Both the position numbers and the translations under genes were made by a program. DNA of 64,000 bases, taken from Nocardiopsis algeriensis (GTDB taxonomy: Bacteria > Actinomycetota > Actinomycetes > Streptosporangiales > Streptosporangiaceae). The notes under the pieces were generated by a model that had not been told where the DNA came from, did no database searches, and saw only the letters and a program-made list of their open reading frames with translations. Below, piece by piece: positions 45,435-54,002 of this stretch (its first letter is position 1; every line of letters starts with the position of its first letter). The stretch covers positions 248,001 through 312,000 of the forward strand of contig NZ_JACHJO010000008.1 in the NCBI RefSeq assembly GCF_014203695.1, read 5' to 3'.

Positions 45435-46495
45435 TGGACTTCCTGAGGAAGGTCCACAGCGAGCACCGGTGGGAGAAAGAGCGCAAACCACTGCGGTGGT
45501 GGGCCTTCTCCCTGATGGTGCTGCTCTGCCTTCCGCCGGTCCTTTTGCTGGGCCTCTGCCTTGCCTTCGGCGTGGAGACCGTGCTGAAGGCAGTGCTGTT
45601 CGCGCAGGACGGTCGACAGGCCGAGGCCGCTGTGCTCTGGGTACGCAACGGCAGGCCCATGGTGGAGTTCGTGGCCCATGACGGGCAGTCCTTGGTCGCA
45701 TGGGCGGAGGGTCGCCATCGGCACGATCCCGCTCATACGGTCGACGTGCTCTACCTGTCGGGGGCTCCGGGGGCGGCCGTCGTGGCAGGGCACCGGTGGA
45801 ACTTCTGGCCATTGCTTCCCGTGGCACTCGCTCCCGTGCTGACATGGTGGTGGGCCTGCCACCACAGGGCGGGGTTCCGGGCAGGATGGTTCGTGCGGCG
45901 GGCCCGGGTACACGTCCAGGGCCTGCCGGGACGGCCTCGGCCGGTGGCTCCCCTCCTCGTGTTCGCCGTGTTCGCCGGGACGTCGGCTGTGGCGGTTCTT
46001 GGCGGCAGCGTCTTGGCGCTCACCCTGCTCAGCCCGGCCGAGGTGCTCGAGAAACAGCTCTCCTTCCTGCTCATCCCCGTACCCGTGCTCCTGGCAGCCG
46101 CACTGCTCGCCCTGGTCCGTGCCGCCTACCGGTATGCCGAGGACCACCCGGTGCGGCGCCTTCCGCGCCCCTTCCCACTGCTGCCGAAACGGAGCATCCG
46201 TTTTCTGGCGGCCCTGGTCGCAGCCGTGGTCCTGGTGTCGGTGCCCGTTTTCTGGAGGGAGCCGCTGAGCGATCCCGTGGCGGGGACCGCGGAGCTGCTG
46301 GAGACCCGGTTCAGCGGGGGCAGCCACAGAAACTGGGCCTATCTGGACATCGGCTACGAGGTCGACGGCTTGTACTTCGAGGACACCGTCGAGGTGTCCA
46401 GGAGCACGGCGGAGGAACTGGGTGTGCGGGGCACGGTGCCGGTGGTGTGGGAGGCGTCCGATCCGGTGGACGTGCGGTTGAGGGAGGACGGTTGA
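45395..46495 (+). CDS. Polytopic membrane protein of unknown function
   Basis: A 366-residue protein from TTG 45395 (MTSGAGPEPDQAFVDFLRKV), with GAGGGAGGACGG upstream. About five helices (FSLMVLLCLPPVLLLGLCLA, FWPLLPVALAPVLTWWWACH, VAPLLVFAVFAGTSAVAVLG and others) and a C-terminal soluble domain (GSHRNWAYLDIGYEVDG, DTVEVSRSTAEELGVRG) that resembles DUF3592-type extracellular folds. The frame is open upstream but the start of a second, duplicated copy at 46492 shows where the protein begins. Confidence 0.8.
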   Translation: MTSGAGPEPDQAFVDFLRKVHSEHRWEKERKPLRWWAFSLMVLLCLPPVLLLGLCLAFGVETVLKAVLFAQDGRQAEAAVLWVRNGRPMVEFVAHDGQSLVAWAEGRHRHDPAHTVDVLYLSGAPGAAVVAGHRWNFWPLLPVALAPVLTWWWACHHRAGFRAGWFVRRARVHVQGLPGRPRPVAPLLVFAVFAGTSAVAVLGGSVLALTLLSPAEVLEKQLSFLLIPVPVLLAAALLALVRAAYRYAEDHPVRRLPRPFPLLPKRSIRFLAALVAAVVLVSVPVFWREPLSDPVAGTAELLETRFSGGSHRNWAYLDIGYEVDGLYFEDTVEVSRSTAEELGVRGTVPVVWEASDPVDVRLREDG

Positions 46496-46531
46496 CGAGT
46501 GGAGCCGGGCCGGAACCCGACCAGGCGTTCA
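46478..46531 (+). repeat. Direct repeat, copy 2 (gene junction)
   Basis: Second copy of the 45381 repeat. Here it encodes both the last residues of the first gene (RLREDG-stop) and the start of the next copy, showing a tandem gene duplication. Confidence 0.9.
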
Positions 46532-46729
46532 CCGACTTCACACGGCGGTTCGAGGAGGAGCGCGGACGGCTGCTGCGGCATCCCCAGGGCCTGCCGCGCA
46601 CCCCGTCCGGTGTTCGCCCCGGTCGTGCTCCTCGGCAGGTGCGCCGGAGGGCCGCTCGTGCTGCTCGCCCAGGAGGGCGCGCTGCGGTCCGCCCTGAGCG
46701 GGAGAAGCCGACACCGGGCCGTGGCGTGA
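46492..46729 (+). pseudogene. Truncated, frameshifted paralogue of the preceding gene
   Basis: Starts TTG 46492 (TTGA overlap with the stop of the previous gene) and reads MTSGAGPEPDQAFTDFTRRF, clearly a copy of the neighbour. Around 46580 coding character moves to another frame, which reads VFAPVVLLGRCAGGPLVLLA, matching the first helix region of the neighbour, and stops at 46729. The rest of the gene is missing. A degenerating second copy. Confidence 0.7.
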
Positions 46730-46777
46730 GGGAGCGGGGCGCCGGCACCACGGCTGTGTCCTGCCGGCAGGGCGGGT

Positions 46778-47263
46778 TCAGAGCTTCCGGGCGGCCTCCA
46801 GGCCGAGGCGGACGATGTCGGTGATGAAGTAGTCGCCCGGGTCGCGGGCGTCGCGGAGCTTCGGGAGGAGGGGCTCGTCCACCCACATGAACTCGGTGTG
46901 CTTGTCCTTCTCCAGCTGCGGTGCCGAGAGGTCGCCCTCCACCCGGACCAGGTAGTCGACCTCGCGGCGGGTCACGCCGTCACCCGGGTCCCAGTCGACG
47001 CGGTACAACTCCGACAGAACCTCGGTCAGCCGCCAGCCCGTCTCCTCGGCCACCTCGCGGGCCAGTCCCTCCAGCATGGTCTCGCCCTCCTCGACGTGCC
47101 CGCCGACGATGTCCCAGCAGTGCGGGAACACCTTCCGGTGCGGTGACCGGCGCTGGGCGAAGATCCGCCCGTCGGGCGCGGCGATCACCGCGCCGGCCAC
47201 GTAGGTCCGCCCGTCGGAGGTGTCGGGGAAGCCGATCCCCGGCGCCACCTGGATACCGTCCAC
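46778..47263 (-). CDS. Nudix hydrolase
   Basis: This is a 161-residue Nudix protein. The box runs G55-x5-E61-x7-R69-E-x-x-E73-E74-x-G76 (GGHVEEGETMLEGLAREVAE), complete. Such enzymes cleave nucleoside diphosphates linked to X; the target cannot be named. GTG 47263 with CAGGGGGCAGGAAC upstream. Next to the TetR gene on the same strand, 36 bp apart. Confidence 0.92.
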   Translation of the reverse strand: MDGIQVAPGIGFPDTSDGRTYVAGAVIAAPDGRIFAQRRSPHRKVFPHCWDIVGGHVEEGETMLEGLAREVAEETGWRLTEVLSELYRVDWDPGDGVTRREVDYLVRVEGDLSAPQLEKDKHTEFMWVDEPLLPKLRDARDPGDYFITDIVRLGLEAARKL

Positions 47264-47299
47264 AGTTCCTGCCCCCTGTCGTCGTCGGTCGCCGCCAGC

Positions 47300-47968
47300 C
47301 TACGGCCGGAGGTCGGCCTCCGGCTCCCCGCCGGCCGCGTCGCGACCCCGGCGCGGCAGCCGCAGGGTGAGCAGCTTGGCGCGCGGTGCCACCTTTCCGG
47401 CCAGGTCGAACACCGCCTCGGTGCGCGAGCGGTCCTCGTCGAGCACCGAGAACAGGTTGACGCCCAGGTAGAACGTGATGGCCCCGTAGGCGACCTCCCT
47501 GGCGGGCAGCAGGCGGCCGAGGGGGGATCCGCCCACGACGCGGGTCCACTCCTGTTCGATGAGCGCGATCCACGGCTCGGCCCGGGTGCGGATCTCCTCG
47601 CGCAGCTCCGGCTTGGTGACCGCCGCCGCCACCAGTTCGGAGAACTCCGCGATGTAGCCGCGTTCCAGGTCGGTGCGGTAGATGTGCGTCGCCGCCTCCA
47701 CCAGCTCCTCCAGTGTGCGGGCCCGCGCGGTGAGCGCCCGGTACATCTCCAGGCGTTCGGCGCTGGAGCGGTCCAGTGCGGCCAGCAGCAGCTGGTCGAC
47801 CCCGCCGAAGTGGTAGAAGACCAGCGCCGAGTTGGCCTCCGCGCGCGCCGCGATGGCGCGTGCCGACGCCCCCGCGTAGCCCTCCTCGCGCATCACCTCG
47901 CGGGCGGCAGCCAGGAGCCGCTCCTTGGTCTCCTCGCTCGTGCGCCGTCCGCCCCCGCCTCGCGCCAT
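47300..47968 (-). CDS. TetR-family transcriptional regulator
   Basis: A 222-residue TetR protein. The HTH lies at ~10-57 (TKERLLAAAREVMREEGYAG, ASARAIAARAEANSALVFYH); the rest is a ligand-binding helical domain with a family-like C-terminal half (TetR_C). ATG 47968 with GGAAGGGGG upstream; ATG 47999 would add MMNESGRGRP. It is divergent from 48056, with a palindrome between them, so it likely represses that pair and itself. Confidence 0.93.
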   Translation of the reverse strand: MARGGGGRRTSEETKERLLAAAREVMREEGYAGASARAIAARAEANSALVFYHFGGVDQLLLAALDRSSAERLEMYRALTARARTLEELVEAATHIYRTDLERGYIAEFSELVAAAVTKPELREEIRTRAEPWIALIEQEWTRVVGGSPLGRLLPAREVAYGAITFYLGVNLFSVLDEDRSRTEAVFDLAGKVAPRAKLLTLRLPRRGRDAAGGEPEADLRP

Positions 47969-48002
47969 GGGACGCCCCCTTCCAGATTCGTTCATCATAC
48001 GT

Positions 48003-48020
48003 TTTAATCGAGTGATTAAA
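48003..48020. promoter_or_regulatory. Palindromic operator between the TetR gene and its target
   Basis: TTTAATC-N4-GATTAAA, a perfect 7-bp inverted repeat of 18 bp in total, lies in the divergent intergenic region 35 bp from each start codon. Its size and AT-rich content in a GC-rich background fit a TetR binding site. Confidence 0.75.
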
Positions 48021-48055
48021 TCGACTGGTTCAATCAAGTGGTGAAGGAGCCCCCT

Positions 48056-49003
48056 GTGTCCGAGGAGTCCCCGCTCAAGGAACCCGTCCGCTGGTGGCTG
48101 GCCGGAATCGTGCTGGGAATGTTCGCGCTGCTCACCGTGCTGCGCATCACCAGCTGGGGCGGCCTCGACCAGACCGCCCTCTTCTACCTGGGCCTGCCCG
48201 CCGTCGTCGCCCTGCTCGTGGTGTTCACCTTCCGGCCCCGCAGCGCGGTCGGTGTCTCCATGGCCGTGCTCACCCTCTTCCTCGCCATGTCCGGAGCCCT
48301 GCTCGGCGAGGGGCTCGTGTGCCTGGTGATCGCGGCCCCGCTGCTGTACGCCGTGGTCGCCCTCGTCGCCATGGTCGCGGAGCGCATCATGGACTCCGGA
48401 AAGAACTCCCGCCACGCCTTCCTCGCCGTTCCGCTCCTCATGGCGCTCGGCATGGAGGGCATTGCCGGAACCACGATCCTGCCCAGGGCCGGCGCGGGAA
48501 CGGACTCCGTCCTCGTCGACGCCGCGCCTTCCCGGGTCGCCGCCGCCCTGGCCGCCCCGCCCGCCTACGACGAGCCCGCGGCCCTGTTCCTGCGCGCCGT
48601 CCCCTTCCCGCAGCCCGTGGCCGCCGAGGGCGGGGGACTCGGCGTCGGCGACACCCGCACCGTCACCTTCACCCCGCGCACCACGCTCCGCCCGGGCGAC
48701 GAACCGACCCCGCGCACCATGGTGCTGGAGATCGCCGAGAGCGAGGTGGACACCGACGGCGGCCGGGTGGTCTTCGACGTCGTGGAGGACACCGCCTTCG
48801 CCCGCTGGATGGACATGCACCAAGCCGAGGCCTCCTGGACCGCCGAGGACGGCGGCACCCGGCTGACATGGACGATCGACTACGACCGCACCTTCGAACC
48901 CTCCTGGTACTTCGGGCCGGTCCAGGCCTACGCCACCGATCTGGCCGCCGGATACCTCGGTGACACCTTCGCGGCAGGAGCCGAGGCGGAGGTCCGCAGG
49001 TGA
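48056..49003 (+). CDS. Membrane protein with C-terminal SRPBCC-like domain
   Basis: A 315-residue protein: four helices in residues 15-135 (WWLAGIVLGMFALLTVLRIT and others) and a soluble C-terminal domain with the START/SRPBCC-like ending TRLTWTIDYDRTFEPSWYFG. That domain usually binds hydrophobic ligands. GTG 48056 with AAGGAG six nt upstream; upstream GTGs at 48038 and 48041 are less well placed. GTGA-type overlap with the next gene. Likely controlled by the divergent TetR. Confidence 0.8.
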   Translation: MSEESPLKEPVRWWLAGIVLGMFALLTVLRITSWGGLDQTALFYLGLPAVVALLVVFTFRPRSAVGVSMAVLTLFLAMSGALLGEGLVCLVIAAPLLYAVVALVAMVAERIMDSGKNSRHAFLAVPLLMALGMEGIAGTTILPRAGAGTDSVLVDAAPSRVAAALAAPPAYDEPAALFLRAVPFPQPVAAEGGGLGVGDTRTVTFTPRTTLRPGDEPTPRTMVLEIAESEVDTDGGRVVFDVVEDTAFARWMDMHQAEASWTAEDGGTRLTWTIDYDRTFEPSWYFGPVQAYATDLAAGYLGDTFAAGAEAEVRR

Positions 49004-50262
49004 ACCCCGAGCTGTCCGCGCTGGCGGTGCGCGGCACCGCCCTGCTCGTCCCTGTCCTGCTCCTGGCCGGGCTGTGCCTCTGGCGGGCTCCCCGCCCGCA
49101 CGAGACCGCGGCGATGATCGTCTCCGGAGCCTGGGCCCTGCTCGCCCTCGTCCCCCTCAACCTCCTCGCCCTCCGTGTGGGCTGGTGGTCCTTCCACGCC
49201 GAGGGCGCCGTCTGGCTCGGCATCCCCGTCGACCTGCTGCTGGCGTGGGCGCTCCTGTGGGGATCACTGCCCGCACTGCTGCTGCGCCACCTGCCGCTGC
49301 CCCTGCTCAGCGCCCTGGTCGTGTGGGCGGACCTCGCCTTCATGCCGCTGGCCGAACCCGTCGTGGTGCTGGGCGGCACCTGGATCACCGGCGAACTCGC
49401 CGGTGCCGCGGTCGGCCTGGTCCCGGCCCTGCTGCTGGCGCACTGGACACGGCACGACCAGTGCGTGCACGCGCGGATGTGGGCGCAGGCGTTCCTGGCG
49501 TTCGGACTGATGGTCGTCCTGCCCGCCCTGGCGGTCGGCGCGGCCCCGGCCACCTCCGGCACCGCCTTCACCGCCTTCCAGGTCCTGGCGGCGGCCTGCC
49601 TTCCCGGGCTGGCCGCCGCTCGCGAGTTCGCCGCGGTGGGCGGCGGCACCCCGCTGCCCTACGACCCGCCGAAGCGGCTGGTGACCAGCGGCCCCTACGC
49701 CTACCTGCGCAACCCCATGCAGACCGCGATCGTGGCCGTCTACCTCGTCCTGCCCGTGATCACGGGCGACCCCCGCCTGCTCCTCGGTGCGGTGGTCGCC
49801 CTCGCCTACGGCGCCGGGTTCGCCGAGTGGCACGAGGGCGGCCAACTGCGGAAGGCCTTCGGCCGGGACTGGACGGAGTACCGGGCCGAGGTGCGACCGT
49901 GGCTGCCCCGGTGGCGCCCCTGGCCCGGGCGCACGACCGGAATCCTGTACGTGAACGCCGACTGCGACATGTGCCGCGGCCTGGGCAGGTGGATCGCCGC
50001 CCGGTCGCCGGTGGCTCTGGAGATCCGCCCGGCATCCCGGCATCCGGAGGTCCTGTACCGCCTCACCTACGAGATGCCCGGCGGGCACCGGTGGAGCGGG
50101 GTGTCGGCGCTGGCCCGCGCGCTGGACCACCTCCACCTCGGCTGGGCCCTCGCCGGCTGGGCACTCGACCTGCCGCTGCTGCGCCACTTCGCGCAGCTGT
50201 GCGCCGACGCCTTCGGCGCGGGCCCCCGACCCTCCCGCGCCCCCGAGGCCGCAGGCGCCTGA
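49000..50262 (+). CDS. Fusion of isoprenylcysteine methyltransferase-like and DCC (DUF393) domains
   Basis: A 420-residue protein. About eight helices cover residues 1-300. The ICMT/PEMT motif is TSGPYAYLRNPMQ near 230, then WHEGGQLRKAFGRDWTEYRA near 275. The C-terminal ~100 residues are a DCC domain: ILYVNADCDMCRGLGRWIAA, with the CxxC pair. Such domains have thioredoxin-like folds. The combination in one chain is unusual. The GTG overlaps the previous stop. Confidence 0.85.
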   Translation: MNPELSALAVRGTALLVPVLLLAGLCLWRAPRPHETAAMIVSGAWALLALVPLNLLALRVGWWSFHAEGAVWLGIPVDLLLAWALLWGSLPALLLRHLPLPLLSALVVWADLAFMPLAEPVVVLGGTWITGELAGAAVGLVPALLLAHWTRHDQCVHARMWAQAFLAFGLMVVLPALAVGAAPATSGTAFTAFQVLAAACLPGLAAAREFAAVGGGTPLPYDPPKRLVTSGPYAYLRNPMQTAIVAVYLVLPVITGDPRLLLGAVVALAYGAGFAEWHEGGQLRKAFGRDWTEYRAEVRPWLPRWRPWPGRTTGILYVNADCDMCRGLGRWIAARSPVALEIRPASRHPEVLYRLTYEMPGGHRWSGVSALARALDHLHLGWALAGWALDLPLLRHFAQLCADAFGAGPRPSRAPEAAGA

Positions 50263-50285
50263 CCGGGGAGGACGGGGCCGCCGGC

Positions 50286-50351
50286 GCCGGCGATCCCGTA
50301 CCTGCGGCCGCCTCCTGCGGTCGGCCGGGCCACAGGCACAGGATCGCCGGC
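50286..50351 (+). terminator. Inverted repeat after the methyltransferase-DCC gene
   Basis: GCCGGCGATCC (50286-50296) and GGATCGCCGGC (50341-50351) are perfectly complementary with inner GCGGCCG-type pairing between. It lies 24 bp after the stop and has no T-tract. Confidence 0.6.
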
Positions 50352-50460
50352 TCTGGGCGCCCGTGCCCCTCCCCGTTATGCTCGGTCAGGACCAGGACGA
50401 CCGGCATTCGGGCGATACCTGCCTCCGTGTCCCACCTCCGCCCCCCGTACGAGGTCACCG

Positions 50461-52620
50461 ATGGAAGAACAGGCCATGCTCGCGCGGGACCTCGTCCTGC
50501 GGGTCTGCGCCGGAGCGACCGAGTTCGACCCCCACTGGATCCGGGTCGACGGCAAGGTCACCACGCCGTTCCTCGTGCCGCGCGACCGCAACCTCGTCCG
50601 CGCGATCGTCGACGCGGGCCGTGCCATGGGCGTCGACCGGCTCCTGGTGTGCCGCACCCGACCCGAGTTCTCCTACGCCCCCGTCACCGAGGTCCCCCTC
50701 GACACCGACACCCTCATCGACCTCATCCGCGGCTGGGGCCCCACCCCCACCGACTTCCTCGTCTGTGTCGAGGACTTCTCCGCCGCCGTCCTGGTCACCG
50801 CCCAGGACCTCACCGTGGCCGCCGGACCCGCCGACTTCGTGCGCGCACTCGTCGGAGCCGACATCCCGCAGGTCCGCACCCACTTCGGCAACCGGGCCCG
50901 GATCGAGGGCGACCCCGAGCTGGCCCGCGCCGCCCGGCTCTACCGCTGCGCCGACACCCCGGCCCGGGGCGGGCCCGGCCCCGACGCGCACGAACTCCTC
51001 TCCCGGCGGGCCGACGCCCTGCGCCGCAGCCGTGCCGCCCCCGCGCTGCGCGCCCTGCGCGGCGCCTGGGGCTGGCTGATGGTCGGCGTCCTGCTCACCG
51101 CCCCGTTGGCCCTCCCCGCCCTGGACGGCGCGGTCGTCCCGGCCCTCGTGACCGCCTTCCTGCTGCTGTTCCAGCTGGCCCTGCTCGCGCGCTCGCGCAC
51201 CGTGTCCTTCGCGGGGCTGCTGCGTACGGCGGCGCTCGGCGCCCTGTTGCTGTGGCCCGCGGCCCTCGCCGAGTCCGCACTGGTCGGACTGCTGGGTGCC
51301 GACCCGTACGGCGTCGTGCCCTACACCTACGTCGCGGTCACGGTGGAGGAGCTGGTCAAGCTCCTGCCGCTGCTGCTCTTCGCCCTCCTGGCCTTCCGCC
51401 GGGCGCGGCGCACGGCCGCCGTCGACCTCCTGTTGCTGGCGGCGGCCTCGGGTGCCGGCTTCCAGCTCGCCGAGCACATCGCCACGGCCGTGAGCGTGGG
51501 CGCCTCCCCGCTGGGCGGCGACCTGTTCCTGCCCGGCGGGACCGTCGTCGGGGACCCGTCGGGAGGGGTGGCCGCGGTCTTCTCGGGCCATGCCGTCACC
51601 ACCGGCCTGGTCGGCGCTGCCCTCGGCCTGGCCGTGGTCGGACGCGGAACCTGGCTGTGGCTGCTGCCGCCGCTGGCCTTCACCCTGGCGTTCCTGGAAC
51701 ACCTGAACCTCAACGCACTGCTGGCAGGGGCGGCTCTGCACCCCGTCTCCGGGGCCGTGCTCACCCTGCTGGGCGGCGGCACGCTCACACCGTTCCTGCT
51801 CGTCGTCCTGCTGGTGTGCGCGGTCGCCACCGACCACCGGCTGATCGCCACCGCGGCGGAGAGCGTCCCGCCGCTGCCCGGGCAACCGCCGCTGGCCCGG
51901 CTGCGCCGCCGGGCACGCGGCCGCTCCGTGGCCCTGCGGGTGCGCATTCCGTCCGACATCGCACCGCTCTTCCGCCGCGCCGCCCTGGCCTGGGCGGACC
52001 TGCCGGTCGTCCTGACCACGACGCTGTCGGCGATCGTCCACGAGTTCACCGTCTGCCTCGTCGCGGCCCGGCGCGGGCCGGGTGCGCTGTGCGACACCTG
52101 GCGTTTCCTGCGCCTGCGCCGCGCGAACGCCATGGGGGAGGCCCGCTCCGCCGGTCGCCCCTGGCGCCGCCACCCCTCCCAGGAGGAACTCACCCGCACC
52201 GCCCGCGACCTCGCCGTCCGGCTGGGCCTCGCCGCCACGGGCGGAGTCACAGGTGCGATGGCCGCCATGACGGGGCTGCGGATGCTGGCCGCCGTGGTGA
52301 CCGTTCCCGCGCCTCCGGCGCCGGCCGCCGAACCCGCCTACGCCTACCTGGCGGCCGACCGCGTCCAGAGCTGGCTGTCGTCCCTCGGCACCGCCGACCT
52401 GGTGTGGGCGGCTCTGGCCGCAGCCGCCGTTCTCACCCTTCTCGTCGCGGGCAACGGCGTTCCCCGAGCGCACCCGCGCATGCGCGAGTTCCTGCGTTCC
52501 CCGGCCGCCAACACGGGCGCCGTCCTGGGCATGCTCGCCCCCGGTCAGGTCGGCTACGCCCTCTTGGGCGTGCTCGGCCTGACCCTGCCGCGCAGAGTGG
52601 ACACGCTCCTGGTGCGCTGA
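50461..52620 (+). CDS. PrsW-like intramembrane protease with extended N- and C-terminal parts
   Basis: A 719-residue protein. Residues 1-185 are soluble with no recognised domain (EFDPHWIRVDGKVTTPFLVP, VCVEDFSAAVLVTAQDL). Then come about eight helices carrying PrsW glutamic-type motifs: TVEELVKLL (E296, E297, K300), FQLAEH (F334, E338, H339) and SGHAVTT (H377). PrsW proteins release anti-sigma factors in some Firmicutes and are site-1-like proteases. The C-terminal 220 residues add two more helices. ATG 50461 with GAGG upstream. No anti-sigma gene is nearby. Confidence 0.85.
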   Translation: MEEQAMLARDLVLRVCAGATEFDPHWIRVDGKVTTPFLVPRDRNLVRAIVDAGRAMGVDRLLVCRTRPEFSYAPVTEVPLDTDTLIDLIRGWGPTPTDFLVCVEDFSAAVLVTAQDLTVAAGPADFVRALVGADIPQVRTHFGNRARIEGDPELARAARLYRCADTPARGGPGPDAHELLSRRADALRRSRAAPALRALRGAWGWLMVGVLLTAPLALPALDGAVVPALVTAFLLLFQLALLARSRTVSFAGLLRTAALGALLLWPAALAESALVGLLGADPYGVVPYTYVAVTVEELVKLLPLLLFALLAFRRARRTAAVDLLLLAAASGAGFQLAEHIATAVSVGASPLGGDLFLPGGTVVGDPSGGVAAVFSGHAVTTGLVGAALGLAVVGRGTWLWLLPPLAFTLAFLEHLNLNALLAGAALHPVSGAVLTLLGGGTLTPFLLVVLLVCAVATDHRLIATAAESVPPLPGQPPLARLRRRARGRSVALRVRIPSDIAPLFRRAALAWADLPVVLTTTLSAIVHEFTVCLVAARRGPGALCDTWRFLRLRRANAMGEARSAGRPWRRHPSQEELTRTARDLAVRLGLAATGGVTGAMAAMTGLRMLAAVVTVPAPPAPAAEPAYAYLAADRVQSWLSSLGTADLVWAALAAAAVLTLLVAGNGVPRAHPRMREFLRSPAANTGAVLGMLAPGQVGYALLGVLGLTLPRRVDTLLVR

Positions 52621-53052
52621 GGCCTGTCGCATGAGGGGCCGCCTGGGGGTGCGGGATCCCCGGAGGGTGCTTCGGCTCGCTGAGACCTGACGGTCGATTC
52701 CATGTCCGAAATGAGGTTCAGAGTCCTCCCGCAGCACGAAGGGCATCCCGATGCGCCAAGGTTTTCATGGTGGGATCCGGTGTTTAGGACGGGGTAAAAA
52801 TAAGGTCATCACACGGACGAAACACCGTGCTCATGCCTGTGGCCGGATGCGGCCACAGGCGCTGTTGTTTCAGGCCATGTGAGCATCACGCGGTACTGAG
52901 TGCCTGACTGGAGAACTTTTATCCCTTTCGGGGCTTGTGTTGCGCTATATGAGGTCGCTAGCTTCCTGACCGTCTGAAGCCAAGTGCGACACAGTCCCAC
53001 GCGGAGTCGTGTTCCTCCTGGCCGCCGCTGAAATAGACGGGCATCCCCCACC
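52621..53052. other. Intergenic 432 bp with hairpin
   Basis: GCCTGTGGCCG-GATG-CGGCCACAGGC at 52835-52860 is a perfect 11-bp stem. A TATATG lies at ~52947 as a possible -10 before the toxin-like remnant; -35 not clear. GC content begins to fall from about 52,780. It marks the left edge of the foreign island. Confidence 0.5.
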
Positions 53053-53289
53053 ATGCGTCGTTCCCTGACCCGCACGACGGCAGCTGCCACGGCCGCCACC
53101 CTGGCTGTGTCGCTGCTGACCGTCACTCCTACGATGGCGGACGAAGAAGATCCTTCCTCGGCCGGCGACAGTACCTCGGAGACCGAAGAGCTCGACGCTC
53201 TCGCTTTGGCGGAGCAGGCCGGAGAGCCAGTGGAGACCACCTCGCTCACCGACGAGAAGACCCGCCACTATCTCGGCGTCTGCCGATAG
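53053..53289 (+). pseudogene. N-terminal remnant of a secreted toxin-like (RHS/polymorphic) protein
   Basis: A 78-residue frame: signal peptide (RRSLTRTTAAATAATLAVSL, then ...TMADEEDP), followed by EELDALALAEQAGEPVETTS. That last stretch resembles the beginning of actinobacterial RHS/polymorphic toxin chains, which then continue for over a thousand residues. Here it ends abruptly after HYLGVCR at a TAG. Inference: what remains of a large gene after internal deletion. It could alternatively be a small secreted protein. Confidence 0.5.
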
Positions 53290-53380
53290 TGCCATTGGCG
53301 CCCTGGATTCAACTGGCGCAAACATATCCATTGGCGGCGTGGTATTTGATGAAGTCTGGTCCCCCCAGAGAAAAAATTAG
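53282..53380 (+). pseudogene. C-terminal toxin-tip-like fragment without a start codon
   Basis: In a frame shifted by one from the preceding remnant, 32 residues read DSAIGALDSTGANISIGGVV... and end FDEVWSPQRKN-stop. There is no start codon. It lies 13 bp before the next gene. Inference: the end of the toxin domain of the deleted gene. Confidence 0.4.
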
Positions 53381-53393
53381 GAAATAGTGTCCT

Positions 53394-53873
53394 ATGGGAA
53401 ATTTGTTGCCCACTAGTCTTTTTCGCTGGATTGGCGTAAGGCGAGTGGTTCCTGTAATGCTTGGGTTTGTTTTTCCTGGGGTCCGAAAGTTTTTCTCAGA
53501 AGTGGAGGAAGCCAGGGTTCAGGGGAGGGAGGGTCATGATACGGACTTGGAGGAGGCTCGTAGCCTGTGCCTCTTGGAGGGGGCCTTTGCCTTAAGCTAT
53601 GTAATAATTATCAACCTGCCTGGAATGGCCTTGTACTATGTACTGTTCGAAGTTTTTGGCATGGCGGGAGGGGGAGTTTATTCTGACTTGTTGGTGCTTG
53701 TCGGGTTGGCTCTTCTTGCGACGGTGGCGGTTGAACTTTTGGATGCTGCAAAAATATCCCTCCCGTCATTCGCCTTCGGGGGGTCGTATGTTCCGAGGTT
53801 AATTGGTCCGACTTCCTATTTGCTGATATTTGTATTTTCTTTTTTGGTAATGTGTTGGATCTTTTTTGCCTAA
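53394..53873 (+). CDS. Small membrane protein, immunity-like
   Basis: A 159-residue protein of AT-rich codon use. After a charged ~55-residue part (KFFSEVEEARVQGREGHDTD) it has three helices (FALSYVIIINLPGMALYYVL, YSDLLVLVGLALLATVAVEL, TSYLLIFVFSFLVMCWIFFA). Its place directly after a toxin-tip-like fragment suggests an immunity protein for a membrane-active or envelope toxin; this is inference from position. No family recognised. ATG with AGGA at 12-nt spacing. Confidence 0.6.
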   Translation: MGNLLPTSLFRWIGVRRVVPVMLGFVFPGVRKFFSEVEEARVQGREGHDTDLEEARSLCLLEGAFALSYVIIINLPGMALYYVLFEVFGMAGGGVYSDLLVLVGLALLATVAVELLDAAKISLPSFAFGGSYVPRLIGPTSYLLIFVFSFLVMCWIFFA

Positions 53874-54002
53874 TTTATCGATGGGGCATGCTTGTCGGGT
53901 TCCTTGGAGTTGGGGAAATTGCTGCGTTGTTGGCCTTGCTTGTGTTTTGCGGGAGGTAACTTACGCGTCGGTGCGTGATATCGTGTGAGGCTTTGCTAGA
54001 GG

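Noticed and set aside
43423-45660. Minus-strand open frame of 745 codons
   Set aside because: Opposite the well-supported NAD(P)HX repair gene; no recognisable domains.
48960-52634. Plus-strand open frame of 1224 codons
   Set aside because: Runs out of frame over the methyltransferase-DCC and PrsW-like genes. It is Arg/Pro/Gly-rich, typical of a shifted frame in high-GC DNA.
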